In this document: one piece after another, positions 27,131 to 35,354 of the stretch
Numbering within the stretch: position 1 is the stretch's first letter
Layout: each line of letters opens with the position of its first letter
Assembly (NCBI GenBank): GCA_022340285.1
Contig: JAJDOG010000024.1
Location: forward strand, 124,001-188,000
Length of the DNA: 64,000 nucleotides
Direction of reading: 5' to 3'
Origin: Betaproteobacteria bacterium
GTDB taxonomy: Bacteria > Pseudomonadota > Gammaproteobacteria > Burkholderiales > SG8-39
Notes under the pieces: model-generated
Databases searched by the model: none
What the model was told of the DNA's origin: nothing
The model's input: the letters and a program-made list of their open reading frames with translations, nothing else
Translations under genes and position numbers: made by a program

Positions 27131-27239
27131 GTAGGTCACGAACAGGAGGAAACCGGCTGGTTTCCTCAAGAACAACCCGGTAGGTCACGAACAGGAGGAA
27201 ACCGGCTGGTTTCCTCCCGTTACCCTCCTTCCCGCTGAG
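27131..27239. repeat. Dispersed palindromic repeat family 1, two tandem units
   Basis: A 37-bp unit occurs twice, at 27131-27167 and 27180-27216. Its core is a 10-bp inverted repeat GGAGGAAACC/GGTTTCCTCC around GGCT. The second unit continues as CCGTTACCCTCCTTCCCGCT to 27239. The same core and tail recur at 41767-41822 and, inverted, at 63814-63865. It lies between a + strand gene and the convergent ATPase operon. Confidence 0.85.
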
Positions 27240-27271
27240 CTGAGAACCGCAAAGTCCTGTCGAGGCTTTCC

Positions 27272-27877
27272 CTACTCGGTGCGCACGCCACGGCGCATCC
27301 AGATCGCGTCCTCCTGCTCCAATTCCTCGAGCCGGGTCTCGAGCTCGACGATGTCGCGATCGAGCTCGGGAAGGAGCACGTCCTGCAACGCGCGCGCGCG
27401 GCGTGACGCGCGCTTGTACTCGAGGAAGAGCCGTTCGAGGTTGCCGGTCAACGCGGCAAGCGCAGAAGCCTGCTCGAGAAGCGCCACGTAGGCTTTCCGG
27501 CAGGCCTCGGCCTCGGGGGAAGCGTCGGCCGGCGCGACCGGCGGCAGCGGATCGCCGGTGATTTCGGCTGATAGCAAGCGAACGCCCATCAGGGTACTGT
27601 CGGTAACGCTCAGGTCAGCCTCGTCCAGGGTCCCCTGCGGATAGACCTGCAGACCTTCCAGCCCATGCTGCGTGATCGCGCTCGCAAGCGCCTTGACGGC
27701 GACACGCTGCATTTCCACGAAACGGCCTGCCCTGGCTTCGTACTCGCGCAATTGCCGCACGATTTCCCCCGCGAGGAGCATCGTCTTTTCGTCGAGGAAG
27801 ACGTAGCCCTCATGCATCGCATGGCGCTCCTCCTTGCGCTCGATGACTGCGCTGCGGGTCGGTGTGATTTCGCTCAC
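27272..27877 (-). CDS. V/A-type ATPase subunit D
   Basis: This 201-residue product is the central-stalk subunit D of a V/A-type ATPase. It starts with the family-typical segment ITPTRSAVIERKEERHAMHEG, and long helices at both ends (DEKTMLLAGEIVRQLREYEARA and LERLFLEYKRASRRARALQDV) can form the coiled coil that turns inside the A3B3 head. It is the last gene of the nine-gene operon and starts 14 bp after subunit B ends. Confidence 0.88.
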   Translation of the reverse strand: MSEITPTRSAVIERKEERHAMHEGYVFLDEKTMLLAGEIVRQLREYEARAGRFVEMQRVAVKALASAITQHGLEGLQVYPQGTLDEADLSVTDSTLMGVRLLSAEITGDPLPPVAPADASPEAEACRKAYVALLEQASALAALTGNLERLFLEYKRASRRARALQDVLLPELDRDIVELETRLEELEQEDAIWMRRGVRTE

Positions 27878-27890
27878 CTTGGGCCCGCTC

Positions 27891-29270
27891 CTATTTGTCG
27901 ATGTGCTCGGCGATCTGCTTGTCCGACAGACGAGAGAGCTCCGTCTTCGGCAGCGCCTTCAGCAGATCCCAACCAGCGGCGAGGCTCTCGTCGAGGCTGC
28001 GCGCGGCGAGCTGCCCGACGAAGGAATGCTCGAAATCGCCGCCGAAGGCGAGGTATTTCCGGTCTGCCGGCGAGAGCCCCTCCTCGCCCACCACGCTGGC
28101 GAGCACACGGGTCTGCGCGGCACGCGCATAGGCAGCATAGAGCTGACTCGAAAGTGCGGGGTGATCGGGATCGGTATATCGGCCGCCGATCCCGTCTTTC
28201 ATGAGGCGCGAGAGGCTCGGCAGCACGTTGATGGGCGGATAGACGCCGCGCCGGTCCAGGTCACGCGAGAGCACAATCTGACCCTCGGTGATGTATCCGG
28301 TCAGGTCGGGAATCGGATGTCCTATATCGTCGGCGGGCATCGTGAGAATGGGCAACTGCGTCAGCGTGCCCGGACGGCCCTTGATGCAGCCCGCACGCTC
28401 GTAGAGCGTCGCGAGGTCGGAGTACATGTACCCGGGAAAGCCCTTGCGGCTCGGGATCTCGCCCTTGCTGGACGACACCTCGCGCAACGCCTCGCAGTAG
28501 TTCGTGAGATCCGTGAGGATCACGAGCACGTGCTTGCCTTCCACGAACGCGAGATACTCGGCCGCCGTGAGCGCAAAACGCGGCGTGAGGAGCCGCTGCG
28601 TGCTCGAATCGCTCGCGAGATTCAGGAAGAGCGCGGTACGCTCCAGCGCGCCGGATTTCTCCAGGCTCGCGCGGAAGAACTCGGCGGTGTCGAACGGCAC
28701 GCCGATCCCGGCAAACACGATTGCGAAATCCCCGCTCTGCCCCCCGCGCAGCCGCGCATGTCCCGCAACCTCCACCGCGATCCGGTCGTGGGGCAACCCG
28801 CCGCCCGAGAAGATCGGAAGCTTCTGCCCACGCACCAGGCTGTTCATCAGGTCCACCGCGGTGATGCCCGTCTCGATGAAATCCCTGGGCGTTGCGCGGG
28901 CATACGGATTGATCGGCATGCCCTCGATGCGGTAGTTCTCTTGCGCGGCGATCGGCGGCCCGCCGTCGATGACCTGACCGACGCCGTTGAAGACGCGCCC
29001 CAGGATGCCGGGTCCGATCGCGAAGTTGAGCGGCTCGCCGTAGAAACGCACCACCGATTCGGCGAGGCTGAGCCCGGCGGTGTTTTCGAGGACCTCGATG
29101 GTGATCCGTTCCTCGTCGAGCGCGGCCACGCGGCCGAGACGCGCGTGGCCGTCGCTTCCCCGCACCTCGACCGCGTCATTCAAGCCGACTTCGAGCGTGC
29201 GTCGGAGAAACAGCAGCGGCCCGTCGAGCTTGCGTGCGGCGCCTTCAACCAACAGCCTTGGCTGCATCAT
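27891..29270 (-). CDS. V/A-type ATPase subunit B
   Basis: This 459-residue non-catalytic nucleotide-binding subunit has hallmarks such as RDFIETGITAVDLMNSLVRGQKLPIFSG, the degenerate loop GGGLPHDRIAVEV in place of a P-loop, and DLTNYCEALREVSSSKGEIPSRKGFPGYMYSDLATLYERAG. It overlaps subunit A by 26 bp. It forms the alternating hexamer with A. Length and motifs are complete. Confidence 0.95.
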   Translation of the reverse strand: MMQPRLLVEGAARKLDGPLLFLRRTLEVGLNDAVEVRGSDGHARLGRVAALDEERITIEVLENTAGLSLAESVVRFYGEPLNFAIGPGILGRVFNGVGQVIDGGPPIAAQENYRIEGMPINPYARATPRDFIETGITAVDLMNSLVRGQKLPIFSGGGLPHDRIAVEVAGHARLRGGQSGDFAIVFAGIGVPFDTAEFFRASLEKSGALERTALFLNLASDSSTQRLLTPRFALTAAEYLAFVEGKHVLVILTDLTNYCEALREVSSSKGEIPSRKGFPGYMYSDLATLYERAGCIKGRPGTLTQLPILTMPADDIGHPIPDLTGYITEGQIVLSRDLDRRGVYPPINVLPSLSRLMKDGIGGRYTDPDHPALSSQLYAAYARAAQTRVLASVVGEEGLSPADRKYLAFGGDFEHSFVGQLAARSLDESLAAGWDLLKALPKTELSRLSDKQIAEHIDK

Positions 29271-31017
29271 CCCGTTCTCCCGCGTGGATCAAGGCGCCGA
29301 TCTCGCGCTCCACGGACTCGGCGAGCGCAGCGAACTTGTCTCCTTCCTGCTCGCCGATTTCCTCGCTCATCCGCAGCATCGGGCGATAGCACGGCAGCCT
29401 TGCGAGCGCTTCGAGCTTGGCGCCCGCGTTCACTGCCGCTTCCGCCAGCTCGATGTATCGGCCGATGAGACGCATCATCGCCGACTGCCGCGCCGGACTC
29501 GCGGTGCGATCGATGGCGGAGAGCGCCGACTGCCGCAGGAACGCCTCGTTCACCAGCTCCGCGCAGAAGAGCGTCAGCTGCTGCCGGAGCGGCAAGGCGT
29601 CCTTCCCGATGATGCGCGCCATGCGCTCGAGCCGCGCCTGGTCGTCGAGGAGCGTCAGGAACTTGCGGCGCAGGGCGAGCCACTGAGGATTGCCGTTGGC
29701 TGCCCACCATTCGGCGAACACGTGCGCGTCCTCGGCGTAGGAAGCGAGCGGGTTGATGGCTGGGTAGAATCGCGCTTGCGCACGCTTCACATCGAGCGCC
29801 CAGAACGCCCGCACGTAGCGCTTGGTGTGGCTGGTCACCGGTTCGGAAAAGTCGCCCGACGGCGGGCTGATGGCGCCCATCAGCGTCACCGAACCGTTGC
29901 CCCCGCCAAGGGTGTCCACCACCGCGGCGCGCTCGTAGAAGTCGGCCAGTCGACTCGACAGATAGGCCGGATAGCCTCCTTCTCCGGGCAATTCGCCGAA
30001 CCGCCCCGACACTTCGCGCAAGGCCTCCGCCCAGCGGCTCGTCGAGTCGGCCATCAGCGCGACGTGCAGTCCCTGGTCGCGGAAGTACTCGGCCACCGTC
30101 ACCGCGCTGTATATGCTCGCTTCACGTGCCGCGACCGGCATGTTGGAGGTGTTCGCGATGATGACCGTGCGCTCCATCAGCGGCCGGCCGCTGCGCGGAT
30201 CGGTGAGCTCGGGAAACTCCTCCAGCACCCCGGCCATCTCGTTGCCTCGCTCCCCGCAGCCGAGGTAGACGATCACGTCGGCGTCGCACCCCTTCGCGAG
30301 CGCCTCGAGGAGCACGGTCTTTCCGGTGCCGAATCCGCCGGGGATCGCGGCCTTGCCGCCCTGCCCGATCGGGAACAGGCAGTCGAGGATGCGCTGACCG
30401 GTGACGAGCGGCTTCGCGCCCGGCGAACGGGCGCGCACTGGTCGCGGCACGCGCACCGGCCACGGGTGGCTCATCGCGATCTCGCGGATCGCGCCCGCAG
30501 CGTCGCGCAGCGTGAGCAGCGTCGCATCCTCGGGATGGTTGCCCGCGGACGCGATCGAAACCACTTCGCCCTCGCAATCGGGTGGTACCAGGCATCGCTG
30601 AGCGCGTCCGCCTGTCCCCGTCGCTTCACCGAAGGTTGCCCCACCGCTGAGACGATCGCCCTTCTTGACCGTTGGACGAAACGCCAGCGCTTCGCTTCGC
30701 GGGGGCGCAACGCCGGGCGTGACGAACGGCGAGTCGGTCACCGCGAGCGGTCGCAGCAATCCGTCGAACATCCGCCCGAGCAGGCCAGGGCCGACGCGGA
30801 TCGCGAGCGGGTGCCCCGTCCCCTTGATCGCCACCCCGGGCTTGAGCCCCGTCGTGTCCTCGTAGACCTGCACGACGAGCTCATCGCCATCGAGCGATAC
30901 CACCTCCCCCAGCAGCCGCTGCGGTCCGACCTCGACCGCCTCGCGAAGCGCAAAGTTCTCCTCGGTCACCGCGCGCAATACCGGGCCGCTGATCCAGCGA
31001 ATTCGTGCTTCGCTCAT
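29245..31017 (-). CDS. V/A-type ATPase catalytic subunit A
   Basis: This 590-residue catalytic subunit binds and hydrolyses (or makes) ATP. The P-loop GGFGTGKTVLLEAL lies near residue 227, followed by YLGCGERGNEM with the catalytic glutamate, and ADSTSRWAEALREVSGRFGELPGEGGYPAYLSS. The non-homologous region that separates V/A-type A from F-type beta is present (residues ~115-190). ATG 31017 overlaps the stop of subunit E as ATGA. Confidence 0.95.
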   Translation of the reverse strand: MSEARIRWISGPVLRAVTEENFALREAVEVGPQRLLGEVVSLDGDELVVQVYEDTTGLKPGVAIKGTGHPLAIRVGPGLLGRMFDGLLRPLAVTDSPFVTPGVAPPRSEALAFRPTVKKGDRLSGGATFGEATGTGGRAQRCLVPPDCEGEVVSIASAGNHPEDATLLTLRDAAGAIREIAMSHPWPVRVPRPVRARSPGAKPLVTGQRILDCLFPIGQGGKAAIPGGFGTGKTVLLEALAKGCDADVIVYLGCGERGNEMAGVLEEFPELTDPRSGRPLMERTVIIANTSNMPVAAREASIYSAVTVAEYFRDQGLHVALMADSTSRWAEALREVSGRFGELPGEGGYPAYLSSRLADFYERAAVVDTLGGGNGSVTLMGAISPPSGDFSEPVTSHTKRYVRAFWALDVKRAQARFYPAINPLASYAEDAHVFAEWWAANGNPQWLALRRKFLTLLDDQARLERMARIIGKDALPLRQQLTLFCAELVNEAFLRQSALSAIDRTASPARQSAMMRLIGRYIELAEAAVNAGAKLEALARLPCYRPMLRMSEEIGEQEGDKFAALAESVEREIGALIHAGERDDAAKAVG

Positions 31018-31628
31018 GCGGCCTCTTTCCGCGTGAGACTGAGGAGTCGCGCGCCGATCGCCTCGCGGTCGGCAAGCAATCCGTCGAAAGTCACGTCGAC
31101 GACGTTTTGCCCTGAGTGAATTCGCAAGCCGGCCCGAATTGCGGCGTCGGATACGAAGCTCGGTGCCGCATCGACATCGCCCGCCAGCACCTTCGCGAGC
31201 TCGGCCCGCTCCGCATCCGGCCAATCCGCCGGATGCTCGATGCGCCAGCCGCTGCGCGGCAGCCGGCTGAGGGCGGCCCGGGCAGCGTGTCGCGCCCAGC
31301 GGCGCCGCGTCTCGGGATGTCGCCAACGCGTGAGCAGCGCCTCGGGAAGTGAAGCCCATTCCGTCGCGAGGATGCCGGCAGCACGGCGCTGCTCGCTCAG
31401 TCGGCGCGCGGTGGCAAGTCGCGCCCTGAGCGAGATGAGACGCTCCTCGGCGCGCAGTCGCGCGGCCAGGACAGCGTCTCGCACCTCGCGCCGTGCGCGC
31501 GCGTGCGCATCCTTCAGGATCGCGCGCGCGCGCGCAATGGCCTCGTCGAGGATCGCGTCCACACGCCGCTGGCGATCGGCTTCGACGACTTCGAGCAGCG
31601 CCCGCTCGGTTTCGGCCAGTTTCATCAT
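31014..31628 (-). CDS. V/A-type ATPase subunit E (peripheral stalk)
   Basis: This 204-residue protein has a long charged N-terminal helix (about residues 5-90, Arg/Ala/Glu-rich) and a small alpha/beta C-terminal domain ending GQNVVDVTFDGLLADREAIGARLLSL. This is the usual architecture of peripheral-stalk subunit E. It overlaps subunit F upstream (ATGA) and subunit A downstream (ATGA). The identification rests on architecture and operon position. Confidence 0.8.
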   Translation of the reverse strand: MMKLAETERALLEVVEADRQRRVDAILDEAIARARAILKDAHARARREVRDAVLAARLRAEERLISLRARLATARRLSEQRRAAGILATEWASLPEALLTRWRHPETRRRWARHAARAALSRLPRSGWRIEHPADWPDAERAELAKVLAGDVDAAPSFVSDAAIRAGLRIHSGQNVVDVTFDGLLADREAIGARLLSLTRKEAA

Positions 31629-31921
31629 CCTTCCATCCCCAGTTGCCCGCGCAACCGCTTCGCCAGGTCCGGCATCGGCGTGCCGCCCACCGGATCCGGC
31701 ACCACCAGGGTGAGGGGAGCAATGGCGGCCACGGCAGCCGCGAGCCGTGCTTCGGGAATTTCCGCTGCCACCGCCGCGCTCACGAGCACGAGCGGCGCCT
31801 GCTCGCGCGCTTCGTCCAGCGCCTCGGCCGCCCGGCCGGGCGCGGGTACATGCACCCGCGCGCCCGCCAGCCGAAAACCGGCGCCGTTCACTTCCTCGCC
31901 GAGGTAGATCGGAGCCTGCAT
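31625..31921 (-). CDS. V/A-type ATPase subunit F
   Basis: This 98-residue protein fits subunit F, a small Rossmann-like central-stalk protein. APIYLGEEVNGAGFRLAGARVH at the start and ARLAAAVAAIAPLTLVVPDP near the end match the family pattern of a GF-RLAGv motif and closing strand. It lies 19 bp after subunit K and overlaps subunit E by four bases. Confidence 0.8.
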   Translation of the reverse strand: MQAPIYLGEEVNGAGFRLAGARVHVPAPGRAAEALDEAREQAPLVLVSAAVAAEIPEARLAAAVAAIAPLTLVVPDPVGGTPMPDLAKRLRGQLGMEG

Positions 31922-31940
31922 GGCGATGGGCCAGCTCGCG

Positions 31941-32294
31941 TCACACCAGCCGGTTCAGGACGAGGATCGAGACGATGAGACCGTAGATCGCGATCCCCTC
32001 GGCAAGGCCCACGAAGATCAGCAGCCGACCGAAGAGCTCGGGTTTCTCCGCAAGTGCACCGATCGCCGCAGCGCCGACCTTGCCCACCGCGAATCCGGCG
32101 CCGAGCGAAGAGAGGCCGGTTGCGATCGCCGCGCCGACAAGTCCCCATGCCCAAACCGTGGCCTCCAGCCGAAAGACTTCGGCGGGCACTTGCGCGAATG
32201 ATGCTGGCGCGAGAAATAGAAATGCCGTGGCGCCGACGCTGAGAAAGACCGTGATCGCGAGTAGTGCGCCGATGAATCGGGTGCGGATTGTCAT
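31941..32294 (-). CDS. V/A-type ATPase proteolipid subunit K (c-ring)
   Basis: This 117-residue ring subunit has a hairpin of two membrane helices (AWGLVGAAIATGLSSLGAGFAVG and LLIFVGLAEGIAIYGLIVSILVL) joined by the polar loop ALAEKPELFG. Glu99 in helix 2 is the ion carrier. An additional N-terminal hydrophobic stretch (about residues 7-33, ending PASFAQ) may be a signal or a third helix. The residue after Glu99 is Gly, and I see no clear Na+ motif, so coupling to H+ is more likely but unproven. The start overlaps subunit I as ATGA. Confidence 0.9.
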   Translation of the reverse strand: MTIRTRFIGALLAITVFLSVGATAFLFLAPASFAQVPAEVFRLEATVWAWGLVGAAIATGLSSLGAGFAVGKVGAAAIGALAEKPELFGRLLIFVGLAEGIAIYGLIVSILVLNRLV

Positions 32295-34114
32295 GCTTGG
32301 CTCTCCTGAGGCATGAATGGAGGTACGGGCAGCGGACGGAACGGCCGTCCCTCGGCTACGAGGAATTTCGTGAAGAACTCGAACAGCACGAGCCGCGTCG
32401 TCTGGATGGCGACCACGAGCGTCTCGAGCGCGAGGACGACCACGTTGCCGAGCACGAGCACCAGCGCGCGCAGCGCCGCGTTGTCGCTCGACTCCATCAG
32501 CGCCATGATCGCCGCGGAGAGGCCCGCATGCGCGAGCGCGAAAGCTCCGACGCGCGCGAAGGAAAGGGTGTTGACCAGGAGCTGAATGGTGCGCTCCACG
32601 AGCTCGCCCATCGTCGTGAAGAAGGCCGCGACGCGTTTCTCGACCAGTGCCCCGCCAGCGCAGGCAAAGAGAAACGCGGCTCCTGCCACGGCAAATCCCA
32701 GCGGCTCGAGAAAGCCTCCGAGAATGCCGAGGTAGGTGATCAGCTGGCCGGCGTCCACCGCCAGCCAGTGCCCGAACCGGCCGCGCCAGTAGGCCTCGAT
32801 GGCGTTGAAGAGCTGACCGAGCACTAGGAGGCCAGCGCCGAAGACGAGGGGCACGGCGAGCACCACGAGCGGTTCCGCGAGCGGGCTCAGCCAAAGCGGA
32901 TGCAGCAGGTGCTCGATGCTGAAGACGCTGCCGAACGCGATGCCGAACGCTGCCGCCGACAGTCCGCCCGCAACGAACAGGCGCGCGATGGGAAATCGCT
33001 TGCGAAGCAGAAACGCGCCGACCGCGAGGACGAGCCCCTGTCCGAGATCGCCGAACATGTACCCGAACATCAGCGGCACGGTGACCGCAAGCAGCACGGT
33101 CGGATCCGCCTCGTAGCTTGCCGGCATACCAAGTGCTCGGCTGAAGATCTCGAACGGCCTCGCCCACCAGGGGTTCACGAGCAGGAGCGGCGCCGTCGCG
33201 CTCCTGGGTGGCGCCGCGAAGTGCAGGAGACTGCGTGCTCCCGATCGACTGAGCGCTTCGAGGAGACGCTTGCTGTTCGCCTCGCTCGTCCATCCGGTGA
33301 CCCGTGCGAAGCAGTCGGTGCAGTCGAGCGCACGCACATGCAGAGTCACCCATTGCAGCCTGTCGGCGTCGCCGATCGCGCGATGCAGGTGATGGGCGCG
33401 GTTCAACTCCTCGAGGCGTCCGCGCAGGCCGCGGACAGCATCGTCGAGCTCGGCAGCACGCTCGGCGACGTACTCGAGCGTCTCCGGCACGGTCGGCCGC
33501 AGCCAGGCAGGAATCTCGTGGATACGCCCCTTCAGCGCGGCCGCTTGCTGGTGAAAGTGCGATAGATCCTCGCCGGTGCCCACGAGCACCGCATACCTCG
33601 CATCGTCGAGCGCCACAGTGCGGACCAGGCCGGTCGGCGGTGCGGCCGGAACGGCGTCAAGGGGAAACACGCCGAGGCACGTCTCGACGAGGGGGCCCGC
33701 ATCCGCGAGCCGGGAAAGGTCGACCAGGCTCCGACCCATGCCCTCGAGGACTCGGCGCCACAGCCCGAGCTCGCCGAGGTCGGCTTCGGCGCGCTGTAAC
33801 GCGACGATCGTCGGCTCCGCCTCCGGCGCCCAGGCGCCGATCTGCTCGATCGTCCGCGCGAGCGTCATGTTCGGTGCCTCGGGAAATGCCGAGGGCGCGA
33901 GGCCGGCAGACGGCCAGTACGCCCGGTAGCGTGCCGCCAGATTCGCGAACTCGACGAGCAATGGCCGCGCCGCGACGAGACTCTCCGGCAAGTCGGTTGC
34001 GTGCTTCTCCTCGAGCTCGACGGCGCCGGTCGCCGCCAGCGCCGCAAGCGCGAGCGTCGCGTCATCGCGTGGCGTCAGGGCCTCGAACCAGCGGGCCGGC
34101 TGAGGACGGATCAT
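32291..34114 (-). CDS. V/A-type ATPase membrane subunit I (a-type)
   Basis: This 607-residue protein is the stator membrane subunit. The N-terminal ~300 residues are soluble and helical. The C-terminal half has seven or eight membrane spans, with VPLMFGYMFGDLGQGLVLAVGAF, the hallmark GYMFGDxGxG loop, and the conserved-arginine span around NTLSFARVGAFALAHAGLS. It overlaps subunit C and subunit K by ATGA at each end. The size is normal for prokaryotic V/A-type subunit I. Confidence 0.92.
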   Translation of the reverse strand: MIRPQPARWFEALTPRDDATLALAALAATGAVELEEKHATDLPESLVAARPLLVEFANLAARYRAYWPSAGLAPSAFPEAPNMTLARTIEQIGAWAPEAEPTIVALQRAEADLGELGLWRRVLEGMGRSLVDLSRLADAGPLVETCLGVFPLDAVPAAPPTGLVRTVALDDARYAVLVGTGEDLSHFHQQAAALKGRIHEIPAWLRPTVPETLEYVAERAAELDDAVRGLRGRLEELNRAHHLHRAIGDADRLQWVTLHVRALDCTDCFARVTGWTSEANSKRLLEALSRSGARSLLHFAAPPRSATAPLLLVNPWWARPFEIFSRALGMPASYEADPTVLLAVTVPLMFGYMFGDLGQGLVLAVGAFLLRKRFPIARLFVAGGLSAAAFGIAFGSVFSIEHLLHPLWLSPLAEPLVVLAVPLVFGAGLLVLGQLFNAIEAYWRGRFGHWLAVDAGQLITYLGILGGFLEPLGFAVAGAAFLFACAGGALVEKRVAAFFTTMGELVERTIQLLVNTLSFARVGAFALAHAGLSAAIMALMESSDNAALRALVLVLGNVVVLALETLVVAIQTTRLVLFEFFTKFLVAEGRPFRPLPVPPFMPQESQA

Positions 34115-34890
34115 GCCGCCTCGTCCAATCGCGGTAGCGCCGCACGGCGTACGATTTCGCCACGCAAGCGCAGAAAGTCGAGGGCGGCCAGCGCGAGATA
34201 GCAGAACCCGGCCGCCGGCGTGAGCGCCGCGCGCCGGAAAAGACCTTCCAGACGCGCCGTGAGCGCCTGACGGAGGCTGACTGCCTCGCCGGGTTGCGCT
34301 GTCACGATTGCCTGCCGATGCTCGCCCAGGACGCGTCCGAGGGCATTCAGATGCAGCGCCTCGTCTCCGGCGGCATCCGGAAGCCTCGCGCGCAGCACTG
34401 CAATCCATGCCTCGGCCAGTGCGGTCGGCTCCGAGTCCGCGGAAAGATCCACCTCGAGCCCGGCAAGCGGGCTCGACGCGAGCACGCGCTGGCGACTGCG
34501 AGGATCAGCTTCGGCGAGCGCACCGAACACCGCGTCGCCAAGCATCCACTCGTACGCCGCTCCACCGCGTAGGAGATGCTCGATGACCGGCAGATCGGGA
34601 ATGACAGCAAACCACGCCGCGGCGCGCTGCCACGCACCCGGCAGCCAGCCGGTGACCTCGTGCGCGACCTCGCGCCAGTGGGCACGCAGGCCGATCTCCA
34701 ATTCGTGTACCGACCGATCGGGCGCGAGGCCGGCCACTAGCGGCCGAAACGCTGTCGCGCGCGCCGCCTCGAATAACGCCGGCAGCTCGCGAATCGTCTC
34801 GATCCGTCGCCACGCCGCTCTCCCGGGACGAGCGCCGAACCGGGCCTGAAGCCGTGGCTGTGCGTATTCGATTGCGTCACTGTCAATCAT
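34111..34890 (-). CDS. V/A-type ATPase subunit C (d-type) candidate
   Basis: This 259-residue all-helical protein lies between the stalk gene and subunit I, where subunit C normally is. It opens YAQPRLQARFGARPGRAAW, which resembles the YxxARIRxxx start of AC39/subunit C proteins, and consists of helical repeats without membrane spans. It is shorter than the usual ~330 residues and diverged, so the assignment depends mainly on operon position. It would sit on the c-ring as the socket for the rotor. Confidence 0.65.
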   Translation of the reverse strand: MIDSDAIEYAQPRLQARFGARPGRAAWRRIETIRELPALFEAARATAFRPLVAGLAPDRSVHELEIGLRAHWREVAHEVTGWLPGAWQRAAAWFAVIPDLPVIEHLLRGGAAYEWMLGDAVFGALAEADPRSRQRVLASSPLAGLEVDLSADSEPTALAEAWIAVLRARLPDAAGDEALHLNALGRVLGEHRQAIVTAQPGEAVSLRQALTARLEGLFRRAALTPAAGFCYLALAALDFLRLRGEIVRRAALPRLDEAA

Positions 34891-35233
34891 GATCGCCGCC
34901 GGTCAGCTCTGCCACGAGGGTCTCGACCGCATCCGCCTCGCGACGCAGGATTTGTGGATCCTCGCCTGCCGCGTGCGCGAGCGCCCCGATCTGCGCTTCG
35001 ATTTCGCGCCGCTCCGCTTCGACTCGTTGCTCGATCATGGATTGGTAGCGCCGTATCCGTCGCTCGGCACGCCGCGCGATCTCGATCGCCTGCGATCGCG
35101 CATGCTCGATACGCGCTCTGGCGTCCTCGCGCGCGGCTTCAGTCGCCTCACGCGCCTCCCGCTCAGCCTCGAGAACACGCGCGATGGCAGACTCGATCAG
35201 ATCGTCTGACGGCGCGGCGTCCGGATTCACCAC
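34883..35233 (-). CDS. V/A-type ATPase peripheral-stalk subunit (G/H-like)
   Basis: This is a 116-residue coiled-coil protein. From about residue 12 to 100 it is almost purely Glu/Arg/Ala helix (EAREATEAAREDARARIEHA and following), which suits the G/H partner of subunit E in the peripheral stalk. ATG 35233 is the first codon of the operon, and the gene overlaps the next by 8 bp. A strong FNR/Anr box is about 90 bp upstream. Identification is by architecture and position. Confidence 0.7.
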   Translation of the reverse strand: MVNPDAAPSDDLIESAIARVLEAEREAREATEAAREDARARIEHARSQAIEIARRAERRIRRYQSMIEQRVEAERREIEAQIGALAHAAGEDPQILRREADAVETLVAELTGGDHD

Positions 35234-35295
35234 GCGATTGCCCTCCCTGAGCGCACGGATGATTTGCCCCCGTATGCGGGGGGCAGCAGGCCTCC

Positions 35296-35337
35296 ACGCT
35301 AGGCGAGCCGGGTGCGTGAGGATTTGATCTCGGTCAA
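35296..35337 (-). promoter_or_regulatory. FNR/Anr-dependent promoter of the V/A-type ATPase operon
   Basis: TTGATCTCGGTCAA at 35324-35337 differs from TTGAT-N4-ATCAA at one base. On the minus strand a TAGCGT -10 element (35301-35296) starts exactly 22 bases after the box, which is class II FNR spacing with a start near 35289. The operon's first ATG is at 35233. Confidence 0.65.
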
Positions 35338-35354
35338 CCTCGCGCGCGACCAGG

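Noticed and set aside
27131-27239. Possible CRISPR array
   Set aside because: Only two units occur, with a 12-base gap and no cas genes; the unit is a dispersed intergenic repeat.
35234-35354. TPP or other riboswitch near the NMT1-type transporter
   Set aside because: No conserved riboswitch core was found upstream of either the transporter genes or tyrS.
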